From contig JAUXVE010000098.1 of assembly GCA_030680415.1 (NCBI GenBank), positions 1-64,000 of the forward strand: a DNA stretch of 64,000 bases, given 5' to 3'. The stretch comes from Rubrivivax sp. (GTDB lineage: Bacteria > Pseudomonadota > Gammaproteobacteria > Burkholderiales > Burkholderiaceae_C). Every line of letters starts with the position of its first letter. The first letter of the stretch is position 1. This document shows, piece after piece, positions 24,910 to 33,810 of this stretch. Below the pieces are notes generated by a model. It was not told the DNA's origin and searched no databases. It worked only from the letters and a program-made list of their open reading frames with translations. A program made the position numbers and the translations under genes.

Positions 24910-26160
24910 TCAGGACCCCAGCAACTCGCCGATCGGTTTGAGGCCGTCGACGCGGTCGCACACCGCCTTCACCGTGGTCAGGATCGGCACCCCGAGCAGC
25001 AACCCCCACACGCCCCACAGCCAGCCGAAGGCGAGCACGCCCACGAACACGGCCACCGCGTTCATCCGGTTCGCGCGGCTCGTGAGCCAGGGTGCGAACA
25101 GGTTGCCCGAAACAGCGTGCACCGCCAGCCCCACGCCGGCCACGAGCAGCGTCATCTCGACGCTGCCGAACTGCACGAAGGCGAACAGCGACGACGCCGC
25201 GGTGAACACGATCGACCCGAGGTAGGGTATGAAGTTGAGTACGCAGGCGACGACGCCCCAGACCGCGGCGTGCTCCAGGCCGATGGCCAGGAAGAGCAGC
25301 CAGGTCACGATGCCCACCAGGATGCTCGTGACGAGCTGGACCAGCAGGTAGCGCTGGATCTGGTCGGTGATCTCGTCGAGCGCCTGCACCGTGATGCGTT
25401 TCTGGGCGAAGCCGGGGCCGGCGATACGCACCACCTTGCGGCGGAAGCTGTTGCCCGAAGCCAGCAGGAAGAAGGTGATGAAGACCACCACCACGGCCTG
25501 GCCGACGGACGTGACCAGGCCCAGCGAGCCCGTCCACAGGTAGTCCTTGATGTCGAACTGCGGCCGCTCGACGCGCACGCGCGTGACGCCGCGCGTCGCC
25601 GCGGGCGGCGGAGTGGCTTCCTGTGCTGCCTGCTCGAGCTGCGTCGCCGCACGCTGCACCTTCTCGATCGTGCTCTCCGATTGGTGGCGCTGCGCACGCG
25701 CGGCCTGGCGAACCTTCTGCGTCGCCTCGGGCAGCGACTCGACGAGCGCCAGCGCGTCGTCGCTCAGCGTGTACGCCGTCCAGCCCAGGCCTCCGCCCAG
25801 AGCGGCGATGAGCAGACCCGCGCCGATGGCGCGCGGGACACGCATACGTTCCAGCCGTTCGACGACCGGGCTCAGCGCGTAGCTGAACATCAGGCCCAGC
25901 ATGAGCGGAATGAACACCGCGCTGGCCCACTTCAATGCGAACAGCGTGCCCAGCACCGCCAGCACCGCCAGCGACAGATTGCGCACGTCCACCGGCATGT
26001 ACAGACGCACCAGTTCGGTCCCGGACAGCACGCTCGGCGGTGGCGGTTCGTCGCCGGCAGCCGCGGGCGGCGGCTCGGTTCCGGTTCCGGCTCCGGTTCC
26101 GGCTCCGGCTCCGGGTTCGGGTTCGGGTTCGGGTTCGGGTTCGGGCTGTCTCTCGCTCAT
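24910..26160 (-). CDS. AI-2E family transporter (PerM-like)
   Basis: 416 residues from the ATG at 26160. A Glu-Pro/Gly-Ala repeat tail (residues 5-30) precedes the first membrane helix. About eight helices follow, with the family signatures FIPLMLGLMFSYALSPVVERLERMRVPRAIGAG, FFLLASGNSFRRKVVRIAG and LNFIPYLGSIV, and the closing LLLGVPILTTVKAVCDRV. Members export small molecules (AI-2) or act as Na+/H+ antiporters; the substrate here is unknown. The N-terminal repeat is encoded by a hexanucleotide microsatellite. Confidence 0.9.
   Translation of the reverse strand: MSERQPEPEPEPEPEPGAGAGTGAGTGTEPPPAAAGDEPPPPSVLSGTELVRLYMPVDVRNLSLAVLAVLGTLFALKWASAVFIPLMLGLMFSYALSPVVERLERMRVPRAIGAGLLIAALGGGLGWTAYTLSDDALALVESLPEATQKVRQAARAQRHQSESTIEKVQRAATQLEQAAQEATPPPAATRGVTRVRVERPQFDIKDYLWTGSLGLVTSVGQAVVVVFITFFLLASGNSFRRKVVRIAGPGFAQKRITVQALDEITDQIQRYLLVQLVTSILVGIVTWLLFLAIGLEHAAVWGVVACVLNFIPYLGSIVFTAASSLFAFVQFGSVEMTLLVAGVGLAVHAVSGNLFAPWLTSRANRMNAVAVFVGVLAFGWLWGVWGLLLGVPILTTVKAVCDRVDGLKPIGELLGS
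26076..26142. repeat. Hexanucleotide microsatellite in the permease gene
   Basis: Six copies of CGGTTC/CGGCTC are followed by five copies of GGGTTC, giving about 11 six-base units. Each unit encodes two residues, so gain or loss of units keeps the frame and only changes the length of the acidic or glycine-rich N-terminal tail of the permease. Confidence 0.9.
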
Positions 26161-26233
26161 GAAGCAGGGTACCGCATCCGCGGCCCCGATCGTCTGCCGG
26201 CAGGAGATCGAGCGGCGCTCGCCGCCGCCGGCA

Positions 26234-27151
26234 TCAGCAATCCGGCAGCTTGATCTCCAGCTCCACGGTGGCGGCACGCCGCACGGCGACTTTCTCGGTC
26301 ACCGTGCGGCAGCCGTCGCGCCTGAAGTGAAGCACGTGCACGCCGGCCAGTAATTCCAGCGTCAGCGGCGTCAGGCCGTGGTAGACGTCGCCGACGTAGA
26401 CCTTGACTCGTGTCGGCACGCTCACGATCGCCAGCTGGCCGTCGGCCGCGGCGACGGGTTGCGCGGCGTTCGGCGGCGCGTTTGGTGTGGTGACGGGCAG
26501 CGGCCGCGCCGCCGGCCGCGGCGCCATGTCGGCAGCGTGGCTGAGCACCAGCGCGCCGACGCGGTCGGCCACCAGGCCGATGCCGGCGCCGAGATAACGT
26601 TCGAGGTCGGCCCGGTTATTGCCGCTGATGCCGGCAAAACGGTCGTCGCGGTCCTCGACGACGCCCGACCAGAGCACCTGGCCGTTGTCGTTGCGGCGCA
26701 GCACGGCTTGCACGGCCACGCGGCGTGCGTCACGCGCATCGACGACGAGGTCCAGCGCCTGCAGCGTCGCCTCCAGTCTCAGGTCCGCTGTCGCCGGCGC
26801 CGCCCGCAACTCGAAGCCCAGGGCCTGCAGCCGCGCGGCCACCGCGTCGGCCACCACGGTATGCGCGTCGCGCCCCAGTACGAGCCGGCTGTCGTGCACG
26901 CCGAAGACGGGCACCTTCAGTGTGCCGACGCGGCGCCCCGGCGACCCGGGTCGGGCGTCGGCCCACGGCTGCACGGCCAGGCTCAGGCGCAGCGGGGCCG
27001 CCGCGGCTGCCGGTGCCGGAACGACGGGCGTGATGGGCGTGCCCGCTGTCCGCGCCGCGTCAGTGCCGGCCGGGCCCCCGACCGAACCGCAGGCGGCCAG
27101 CAGCAGCGCCAGCGGCAACGCAGGCCACAGCCGGCGCCGGCGCCGCGGCAT
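26234..27151 (-). CDS. Lipoprotein with C-terminal PEGA domain
   Basis: 305 residues from the ATG at 27151 that shares one base with the stop of the upstream cytochrome gene (TGATG). Signal peptide with lipobox LLLAAC. The central part (LRLSLAVQPWADARPGSPGRRVGTLKVPVFGVHDSRLVLGRD, DAVAARLQALGFELR) resembles the GNA1162/YajG type of envelope lipoprotein, and residues about 240-305 (LAIVSVPTRVKVYVGDVYHGLTPLTLELLAGVHVLHFRRDG) form a PEGA domain. It is the last gene of the cytochrome operon and may help assemble or anchor the outer-membrane partner. Confidence 0.82.
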   Translation of the reverse strand: MPRRRRRLWPALPLALLLAACGSVGGPAGTDAARTAGTPITPVVPAPAAAAAPLRLSLAVQPWADARPGSPGRRVGTLKVPVFGVHDSRLVLGRDAHTVVADAVAARLQALGFELRAAPATADLRLEATLQALDLVVDARDARRVAVQAVLRRNDNGQVLWSGVVEDRDDRFAGISGNNRADLERYLGAGIGLVADRVGALVLSHAADMAPRPAARPLPVTTPNAPPNAAQPVAAADGQLAIVSVPTRVKVYVGDVYHGLTPLTLELLAGVHVLHFRRDGCRTVTEKVAVRRAATVELEIKLPDC

Positions 27152-27876
27152 CACCGCGCCGGCCCGCGGTAGTCGGCCAGGCGTGACATATAGCTTGCCA
27201 GCGCCTGCAGATCGGCTGCCGCCAGACCGCGCAGGGACTTGACCATGTCCGGGTGCGAGTTGCCGCGCGTGCCGCCCTGGATGTGCTGCATCTCGCGCCA
27301 CAGGTACTCGTAGTGCTGTGCCGCCACCACCGGGTACAGCTTGGGCATGTTGCCCTCGCCTGAGCGGCCGTGGCAGTCGGCGCAGGCCAGGCGGACGTAC
27401 AGCGCGTGTCCGCGGGTCGCGGCCACCGCGTCACCCTTGCCGTTGTCCTGCGTGCTGCGTGCCAGCGAGAGGTATTCGGCGACGTCGGCGATCTCCTGCA
27501 GGCCCAGCGCATGGTTGGCGCTGAAGGGCTCCATCTTCGGGTTCGTGCGGATGCCGGCGCGGGTGTCGGTGACCTGCTTGATGATGACGGCGGCGTGCTG
27601 GCCGGTCAGCCGCGGATAGGCGCCGTCGGAGCGGCCGACACCGGCGGCGCGATGGCAGCCCGCGCACTGCCGGTAGGTCTCGCGGCCGCGCTCGGCGTCG
27701 CCGCTGAGTCTCATCACTTCCACCTGTTCGGGGGTCATGCGCTCCCACACGAAACCCTTGCTGCCGTAGCCGCGCGGGCTGCGCTTGGCGTCGGCGTCGT
27801 CGGCGTGGCCGGGTCCGGCGCCCAGGACCCCCAGCAGGACCAGCACTGCCGACGTTGCGAAACTCTGCCAACGCAT
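27151..27876 (-). CDS. Periplasmic diheme c-type cytochrome
   Basis: 241 residues from the ATG at 27876, chosen because GGAG stands five bases upstream; the GTG at 27882, overlapping the previous stop, is the alternative. Signal peptide ends near GPGHA. Two haem motifs, CAGCH (about 70) and CADCH (about 165), lie in two cytochrome-c folds with methionines in NPKMEPFSANHALGL and NSHPDMVKSLRGL as probable axial ligands. It is the second soluble cytochrome of the Cyc2-like cluster and could carry electrons from the outer membrane towards the terminal oxidase. Confidence 0.9.
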   Translation of the reverse strand: MRWQSFATSAVLVLLGVLGAGPGHADDADAKRSPRGYGSKGFVWERMTPEQVEVMRLSGDAERGRETYRQCAGCHRAAGVGRSDGAYPRLTGQHAAVIIKQVTDTRAGIRTNPKMEPFSANHALGLQEIADVAEYLSLARSTQDNGKGDAVAATRGHALYVRLACADCHGRSGEGNMPKLYPVVAAQHYEYLWREMQHIQGGTRGNSHPDMVKSLRGLAAADLQALASYMSRLADYRGPAR

Positions 27877-27878
27877 GC

Positions 27879-28484
27879 TCACTCCTTGTTCATGCCGGTG
27901 ATGTACTGCGCCACGGCGCGCATGTCGGCGTCGCTCATGCGCTTGGCCACCGCGCCCATGACGCCCTTGAGGTCGTTCGCACGCGCGCCGCTGCGGTAGG
28001 CGGCGAGCTGCTTCTCGACGTAGGCCGCATGCTGCCCCGCCAGGCGCGGGTACTTCGCGTCACCGGAACCGTCGTCGCCATGGCATCCAGAGCAGGCCGG
28101 CACGGCCGAGCCGACGATGCCCTCGTCATAGACGACCTTGCCCTTGGCGGCCAGCGCCGGATCGCCCGCCTTGCCGGCGGCCGGGGTCTGCTCGCTGAAG
28201 TGGTCCGCCAGCGCCTGTATCGCGTCGGCATCCAGCGCGGCAGCCATCGGCGCCATCACCGCGCTCTTGCGATCGCCGGACTTGAAGTGCTTCATCTGGC
28301 GCACCAGGTACTCGGGCGCCATGCCGGCGAGCGACGGGTTGTCGGCGATGAGGCTGTTGCCGTCCTTGCCATGGCAGGCGGCGCAGATCGGCAGGTGCTG
28401 TTCGAGCGGGGCAGCGCACGCGCCACCCGCCGCAAGGACGAGGGCACCGCCCAGCGCCAGGGCGGCGTAAGCGGCCTTGCCCAT
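27879..28484 (-). CDS. Cytochrome c4-like diheme protein
   Basis: 201 residues from the ATG at 28484; a TTG six bases upstream overlaps the previous stop and is the alternative. Signal peptide ends at ACA. Two CxxCH motifs, CAACH and CSGCH, sit in a tandem-repeated fold with the c4-type signatures GKDGNSLIADNPSLAGMAPEYLVRQMKHFKSGDRK and GDDGSGDAKYPRLAGQHAAYVEKQLAAYRSGAR. c4 cytochromes shuttle electrons in the periplasm to cbb3- or aa3-type oxidases. It lies directly between the outer-membrane cytochrome-porin and the second cytochrome. Confidence 0.92.
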   Translation of the reverse strand: MGKAAYAALALGGALVLAAGGACAAPLEQHLPICAACHGKDGNSLIADNPSLAGMAPEYLVRQMKHFKSGDRKSAVMAPMAAALDADAIQALADHFSEQTPAAGKAGDPALAAKGKVVYDEGIVGSAVPACSGCHGDDGSGDAKYPRLAGQHAAYVEKQLAAYRSGARANDLKGVMGAVAKRMSDADMRAVAQYITGMNKE

Positions 28485-28486
28485 GT

Positions 28487-29869
28487 TCAATAGCCGACCG
28501 AGAGCATGAAGGTCGTCAGCGCGTCGCCAGCCACCGTGCCACCGGCGGCGTAGTTCGGCCCGTAGCGGCCGACGCCGTTGCTGCCGTCGGAGCGCCGGCT
28601 GTGCATCAGTTGCAGTTGCAGGTTCTGGTAGACCTGATACGTGGCGCCCAGCGTCAAGGCGTTGTCCTTGCTCGACGCATTGGCGCCGTTGTCGGCGCGG
28701 CGGAAGGACGCCACCACCGTGGCCTTCTGCGGCAGCACGCCGAGCTCCGCGGTCAGCGTCGTCGCCGTGCGGGCGTTCCGGTTGGCGTTGAACAGGTTGG
28801 GCGTCGCCGAACCGGCCGCCGTGCCGGGCGCCCTGGCGTGCGCCAGGTACAGCCCCAGCGGCATGCTGCCGACGTTGCCCTGCGCCTGTGCGTCGATGGC
28901 CCAGCCCTTGGTCTGGACGGTGGCGATGTCGTTGGAGAAGACGCCCGCACCGCCGTCGTTGAAGCGCACGTTGTTGCCCGACCAGGCCTGCACACCGGCC
29001 CCCAGCGACCAGCCCTGGAACGACGGTGTCACTGCCGCGCGGAAGTAGGTGGCGTTGAGCCCGCCGAGCTGGCTCTCGGCCCCGGCCAGGTGGTTGGGCG
29101 TGTGCGGCGCCACGACGACGAAGAACAACGGGTTGTACAGCACGAAGGAGAAGCCGGTGGCCGCGCCTGCAGTGTTGCGCGACTGGGCGCCGGAAACCGG
29201 ATTGGTCTCACCCCCCAACGGGCCGGTGCCCTGGAAGAACACGTACTGCTGCGCCGAGGTCTCGGCCCGGTGTTCGCTGATGCGCACGTTGCGCACGGCG
29301 CCGGTATTGAACAGCTCGAAGCCGTAGGAAGCACCCAGCGCGTCGGTCGTGAAGGGCACCACGCCGGCCTTCATGCCCGATTCACCCAGCGGCCACATCA
29401 TCGGCATCTTGAAGCCCGCCAGCACCGCGCCGTCACCGGCCAGCTGGCCCTCGAGCATGAAGCCCACGTGCTGACCGACCCGCCCGCCGAGCAGGATGGC
29501 GAACTCGTCGGGGAACTGCAGCTCGCCGCTGTGAGTGGTCTTGGCCTTCTCGCCGTCGGCGTTCAGGCCGTCGCTGCCGTTGGTCTTCTGCCAGCGGATC
29601 TTGCTGAACAGGCTGGCGTACAGCGTGTCGGCGATCGACAGGTCCTTGCCCGCCAGCGGCTTGGCCTTGATGTCGACATAGCCGCTGGCCTTGAAGTCCA
29701 TGCCGAAATCGTTGAGTGCGGGGTAGTGCTGGAAGTGGCAGGCCACGCAGGCCTTGCCGGTCTGGCGCGCCCAGGCCGGAACGGCCTGGCTGGGCAAGGA
29801 GGCGATCAGCGCGGCAGCGCCGGCGAGCAGGGCGGCCAGGCGGCGTCGGGTGAAGACGGAAGTCAGCAT
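28487..29869 (-). CDS. Cyc2-like outer-membrane monoheme cytochrome-porin fusion
   Basis: 460 residues. A signal peptide (cleavage near SQA) is followed at once by PAWARQTGKACVACHFQHYPALNDFGMDFKASGY, carrying the single haem motif C41-V-A-C44-H45. This matches the Cyc2 N-terminal pattern (ARQTGxxCxxCHxxxPxLxxFGxxFKxxGY) of outer-membrane Fe(II) oxidases. The remaining 400 residues alternate polar and hydrophobic strands and end in FMLSVGY, an aromatic C-terminus typical of outer-membrane beta-barrels. Length is within the Cyc2 range. It would pass electrons from outside the cell to the periplasmic cytochromes encoded downstream. Relatives exist in organisms not known to oxidise iron, so the substrate is uncertain. 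Confidence 0.75.
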   Translation of the reverse strand: MLTSVFTRRRLAALLAGAAALIASLPSQAVPAWARQTGKACVACHFQHYPALNDFGMDFKASGYVDIKAKPLAGKDLSIADTLYASLFSKIRWQKTNGSDGLNADGEKAKTTHSGELQFPDEFAILLGGRVGQHVGFMLEGQLAGDGAVLAGFKMPMMWPLGESGMKAGVVPFTTDALGASYGFELFNTGAVRNVRISEHRAETSAQQYVFFQGTGPLGGETNPVSGAQSRNTAGAATGFSFVLYNPLFFVVVAPHTPNHLAGAESQLGGLNATYFRAAVTPSFQGWSLGAGVQAWSGNNVRFNDGGAGVFSNDIATVQTKGWAIDAQAQGNVGSMPLGLYLAHARAPGTAAGSATPNLFNANRNARTATTLTAELGVLPQKATVVASFRRADNGANASSKDNALTLGATYQVYQNLQLQLMHSRRSDGSNGVGRYGPNYAAGGTVAGDALTTFMLSVGY

Positions 29870-29967
29870 GGTATTTGTGTCTCCGGTGGGCTGGTTCGAT
29901 GGCGGCGGTCACATGCGCTTGCCCTTGTGACCACGGGACACATCCTTAAGCAAAGCTGAAGGAGACA

Positions 29968-30009
29968 CATCGGACCGCAGTCGCGAGTTCATCGGACTTT
30001 GGTCTGATG
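29968..30009. promoter_or_regulatory. Direct and inverted CATCGGAC repeats, probable response-regulator operator
   Basis: CATCGGAC occurs at 29968-29975 and again at 29990-29997, two helical turns apart (22 bp). The second copy forms an imperfect inverted repeat with GTCTGATG (30002-30009; seven of eight bases match) around TTTG. It lies in the 172-bp gap between the cytochrome operon and the divergent two-component genes, so the NarL-type regulator encoded at 31486 is the natural candidate binder. Confidence 0.55.
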
Positions 30010-30041
30010 CGCGGGGGCGACGGCGGTACCATGCACGCTGG

Positions 30042-31493
30042 ATGGCAGCCTCCCATGGCCTCTTGGACGCGCAGGCCCCAGCCTCGGGGCCGGCGCCCGC
30101 ACGCCCCTTCACGCGCATCAGTCTGGCGCGCCAGTTCCTCGTCGCCAGCGTGCTGGTGCTGGCCGCCGCGGTGGCGGCCACCGGGTACTGGGTCAGCCAG
30201 CGCATCGAGGCCAGCATCGTCAACCGCACGGCCAGCCTGGCCGCGGCCTACTTCGAAAGCATCCTGTCGCGCCGGCTCGACAAGTTCATGCGCGACGGCG
30301 AGCTCGACAGCGAAACCCGCCGCATGCTGGACGACATCTTCGTCCACGGCCCGCTGGCGCAGCGGGTGGTGCGCTTCAAGCTGTGGTCGCCGGACGGGCT
30401 CATCCACTACAGCAGCGACCACGTGCAGGACGGCATGAAGTTCCCGCTGCACGACCACCACGCGATCGCGCTGTCGGGCCAGATGCTGGCCGCGATCAGC
30501 CCGCTCGACGGGCCCGACAACGCCCCCGAGCGCGCGCGCTGGTCGCGCCTGATCGAGATCTACGTGCCGCTGCGGCCGCCCGGTTCGAGCATGGTGCAGG
30601 CGATCGCGGAGTTCTATCACGAGGTCGACACGGTGGAGGCGGAGATCGTCAGCGCCCAGCGCCAGAGCTGGGTCACCATCGGCCTGGGTGCGATGCTGCT
30701 GTTTTCGATCCTTTACGCGCTGGTGCTGCGCGCCAGCCACACCATCAGCGGCCAGCAGTCGGAGCTGGCCCGCCAGGTGCAGGGCCTCGAGCGCCTGCTG
30801 GCGGAGAACCGCCGCATCAACCGCCGCCTGCAGGAAGCGGGTGCCCGGACCACGGCGCTGGGCGAGATGTCGCTGCGGCGCATCGCGGCCGACCTGCACG
30901 ATGGACCGGTGCAGAACATGGCCTTCGCACTGCTGCGCGCGGACGAGCCGCAGGCGCATGCCCAGTCCGACGCGGTGCGCGCCAGTCTGCAGGAGGCGAT
31001 GCAGCAGCTGCGCGACATCGCCGCCGGGCTGGCAGCGCCGTCGATGGCCCAGCTGAGCCTGGCCGATGCGCTCAAGCGCGCCGTCGCCGACGCCAGCCGC
31101 CACGGCGGCGTGGCCATCGACAGCGACATCGATCCCGGGCTGCCGGACGCGCCGCTGGCCGTCAAGTTCACTGCCTACCGCGTGGCCCAGGAGGCACTGA
31201 GCAATGCCGCTCGCCATGCCCCCGGGCATGCGCCGCGGCTGCGGGCCTGCCGCGACGGCGAAACGCTGCTCATCGAGGTGGCCGACGACGGCCCCGGCTT
31301 CGACCCCGGCCGGGCGCCGGCCGATGGGCATCTGGGGCTGGCCTTCCTGCGCGAGCGCGTGCAGCTGCTCGGTGGCCGCGTCGGGATCGAGTCGGCGCCG
31401 GGACGGGGCACCACGCTGCGCGTCCGTCTGCCGCTGGCGCCAGAGCCGCCGGCCGGCGCCGCCGGCCCTGTCGACGCCGCTCCCGATGCCTAA
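30042..31493 (+). CDS. NarL-family sensor histidine kinase
   Basis: 483 residues. TM1 at about 32-50, a periplasmic sensor domain of about 155 residues, TM2 at about 210-230, then a coiled coil, HisKA_3 with phospho-acceptor His286 in RRIAADLHDGPVQNM, and HATPase_c (AYRVAQEALSNAARHA, VADDGPGFDPG, GHLGLAFLRERV). It pairs with the regulator whose ATG lies inside its 3' end. It is divergent from the Cyc2-like cytochrome operon, which it may control. The sensor shows no haem or cysteine motif, so the signal is unknown. Confidence 0.92.
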   Translation: MAASHGLLDAQAPASGPAPARPFTRISLARQFLVASVLVLAAAVAATGYWVSQRIEASIVNRTASLAAAYFESILSRRLDKFMRDGELDSETRRMLDDIFVHGPLAQRVVRFKLWSPDGLIHYSSDHVQDGMKFPLHDHHAIALSGQMLAAISPLDGPDNAPERARWSRLIEIYVPLRPPGSSMVQAIAEFYHEVDTVEAEIVSAQRQSWVTIGLGAMLLFSILYALVLRASHTISGQQSELARQVQGLERLLAENRRINRRLQEAGARTTALGEMSLRRIAADLHDGPVQNMAFALLRADEPQAHAQSDAVRASLQEAMQQLRDIAAGLAAPSMAQLSLADALKRAVADASRHGGVAIDSDIDPGLPDAPLAVKFTAYRVAQEALSNAARHAPGHAPRLRACRDGETLLIEVADDGPGFDPGRAPADGHLGLAFLRERVQLLGGRVGIESAPGRGTTLRVRLPLAPEPPAGAAGPVDAAPDA

Positions 31494-32130
31494 GGCGCTG
31501 CGCATCCTGCTGGCCGACGATCATCCCTTGCTGCGCGAGGGCGTGGCGCACACGCTGCAGGCCGAACCCGGCTGGCGGGTCGTGGCCCAGGCCGACAGCG
31601 GGGCCCAGGCGCTGATGCAGGCCCGCCAGACCCGGCCCGACGTGGCGCTGGTGGACCTGAGCATGCCCGGCCCCGGCGGCACGGGGCTGATCAGGGAACT
31701 CGTCGCCGCGCTGCCGGCCCTGCGCATCATCGTGCTGACGGCGTCCACCGACGGCAGCGACCTGCTGGGCGCCATGGAGGCGGGCGCCCATGGCTTCGTG
31801 CTCAAGGGCATTTCGGCCAGCGAGCTGCGGGCCGTCGTGCGGCAGGTCGCGCGCGGCGGCCACTACGTACCCCCGGCGCTGGCCGCACACCTGCTGTCGG
31901 CCATGACGCGCACGCGCGTCGACCCGCTGGCCAAGCTGACGGCACGCGAGATGGACGTGCTGCGCCTGCTGGCCAACGGCCACACCAACCGCGAGATCGG
32001 CGACCGCCTGCACCTGGCAGAGAAGACCGTCAAGCATCACGTGACGCAGATCCTCGACAAGCTGGGCCTGCGCTCGCGCACCGAAGCGGCGCTGCTTGCA
32101 CAGCGCCAGGGCCTGGGCGAGATCTGCTGA
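31486..32130 (+). CDS. NarL/LuxR-type response regulator
   Basis: 214 residues; its ATG overlaps the kinase gene by eight bases. Receiver domain with Asp57 (VALVDLSMPGPGG) and acidic pair in LLADDHP; C-terminal LuxR helix-turn-helix LTAREMDVLRLLANGHTNREIGDRLHLAEKTVKHHVTQILDKLGLRSRTEAAL. A transcription activator whose site is probably the CATCGGAC repeat upstream of the kinase. It converges with the DUF5666 lipoprotein gene. Confidence 0.95.
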   Translation: MPKALRILLADDHPLLREGVAHTLQAEPGWRVVAQADSGAQALMQARQTRPDVALVDLSMPGPGGTGLIRELVAALPALRIIVLTASTDGSDLLGAMEAGAHGFVLKGISASELRAVVRQVARGGHYVPPALAAHLLSAMTRTRVDPLAKLTAREMDVLRLLANGHTNREIGDRLHLAEKTVKHHVTQILDKLGLRSRTEAALLAQRQGLGEIC

Positions 32131-32178
32131 CACCGCTGCCCGCGCCGGCCGCCGGCGGCGCGCCTTGCGGCGTCCGTG

Positions 32179-33810
32179 TCAGTCGAGTTCGACCTTGCTG
32201 GCTTCGATGACGGTCCCGGTCAGCATGCCCTTGACCTCGACAAACTGGCCGGCAACCAGGCTGGCCGGCAGCGGGTACTTGAACACCGTGGCCGGGCCGT
32301 AGCGCACGGTGAGGGTGGCCGCAGCGGCGCCGGCATATGACAGGCGATAGACGGCGATGTCGAACTCGCCGGCGCGCAGCGCGGTGATCGTGCCCTTGGC
32401 CTCGACGAAAGCGGCCACCGGCGGCGGCGTGGCGTTGCCGGGCGGGGTGATGCCCGGCGCCGGGTACGCCGTGGCGCAGCCGCCCTCGATCTCTGCCTTG
32501 ACGGGCTGCAGCGCGCCGTTGGCGCCGACACTGCCCTTGATCTCGATCGGCGCGCCGGCCACCAGGCAGGCCGCCGAGCCCTTCTTGAAGTAGGCCTTGG
32601 CCAAGTCCACCGTGACCTTGCTGCCCACCTGCACGCCGGGCAGCCGCTCGGCGTACAGCGCCGTCAGCGTGACCACACTGCCGCTGACGCTGTCGATGCG
32701 GCCCTTGAGCTCGGCGACATCGGTGTCGTCGTGGTGCCCGGTGCCCGTCTTGGGCGCACCATCGACTTCCAGCGCGCTGGCGACCCAGCTCGCGCCCTGC
32801 GCGGCCACGTGGGCTTCGACCTTCACCCCGGGCGCCAGCAGCGCCGCGCTGCCGCGTGTGTAAGCGGCCGACGCGACGTTGATGAGCACCGAGCCGGTGG
32901 CGCCGGCGAGCTGGCTGTCGCGCACCGACAGCGTGATCGACGTGCCGTCGTAGGCCGTGATCATGCCTTCGATCTTGCCCAGGCCTGCGGCGGCGGCGTC
33001 GGTCTCGTCCTTGACCGTCAGCGCCGTGTAACTCAGCGTCGACCCTTGCCCGGCGACCGCGGCTGCGATCTCGATGCGGTCACCGGCGGCCGGGCGCCAG
33101 GTGCTGCCGCTCCGCTGGGACCAATAGGTCGTGTTCGCGTCCAGCAGCACTGCGGCCGTGCCGTAGTGGCGGGTCTGCACCGTCACGCGGTCGGTCGCCA
33201 CGGCCAGCACCGTGCCCTCGACGTCGGCCGTGCGCTGGTTCCAGCCGGCGAAGTCGTCGTTGGAGGCCAGCCGCGTGGCCGGCACCAACTGCTGGCCCTG
33301 CAGCGCGAACCTGGGCAGGTCGAAGTCCAGCGCCAGCACGCCCGAGCCCACGGCCCAGCCCTCGAGTCGAAACTCCAGCCAGCCGTTCGGCGCCGCCAGC
33401 GGCAGGTCGAGCAGGCTGCCGTCGAGCTGCTGCAGTTGGGCCTGCGGTTGCACGTAGACACGCACGCTGGTGGTGTCGGCCGGCACCGGCACCTTGGCCA
33501 CCAGCGCGCCGGCCTGACGCAGCGCGGGCAGGTTGAACGGGCGTGCCGGCGTGTAGGCCGCCAGTTCGGTCTCGCCCGACGGGCCGACCGCGGTGACCCG
33601 TGTCACGGTGATCCACACCGCGTCGTAGCGGGCCGAAAAGTCGTCGGTGAAGTACACCGCCGTCAGCGCCGGGGCCGTCGGCGCCTGGGCCGTCTGCAGC
33701 GGCGTTTCGCCGCCGCCACCGCCGCCGCAGCCCACGAGCACGGCTGCGGCCAGGCCGGTGAGGGTGACGGTCGCGGCGCGAAGGGAACGATCGAGGGTGT
33801 GGCGGTGCAT
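32179..33810 (-). CDS. DUF4382/DUF5666 multi-domain lipoprotein
   Basis: 543 residues from the ATG at 33810, with AGGAG six bases upstream. Lipobox LVGC followed by a glycine run. Residues about 40-170 resemble DUF4382 (TAVYFTDDFSARYDAVWITVTRVTAVG). Then come about four DUF5666-like OB-type repeats, each with a pattern such as VEGTVLAVATDRVTVQT, IEGMITAYDGTSITLSV, LKGRIDSVSGSVVTLTA and AKGTITALRAGEFDIAV. The function of these exported repeats is unknown. It lies between two two-component systems and is divergent from the OmpR-type pair, which may regulate it. Confidence 0.85.
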   Translation of the reverse strand: MHRHTLDRSLRAATVTLTGLAAAVLVGCGGGGGGETPLQTAQAPTAPALTAVYFTDDFSARYDAVWITVTRVTAVGPSGETELAAYTPARPFNLPALRQAGALVAKVPVPADTTSVRVYVQPQAQLQQLDGSLLDLPLAAPNGWLEFRLEGWAVGSGVLALDFDLPRFALQGQQLVPATRLASNDDFAGWNQRTADVEGTVLAVATDRVTVQTRHYGTAAVLLDANTTYWSQRSGSTWRPAAGDRIEIAAAVAGQGSTLSYTALTVKDETDAAAAGLGKIEGMITAYDGTSITLSVRDSQLAGATGSVLINVASAAYTRGSAALLAPGVKVEAHVAAQGASWVASALEVDGAPKTGTGHHDDTDVAELKGRIDSVSGSVVTLTALYAERLPGVQVGSKVTVDLAKAYFKKGSAACLVAGAPIEIKGSVGANGALQPVKAEIEGGCATAYPAPGITPPGNATPPPVAAFVEAKGTITALRAGEFDIAVYRLSYAGAAAATLTVRYGPATVFKYPLPASLVAGQFVEVKGMLTGTVIEASKVELD

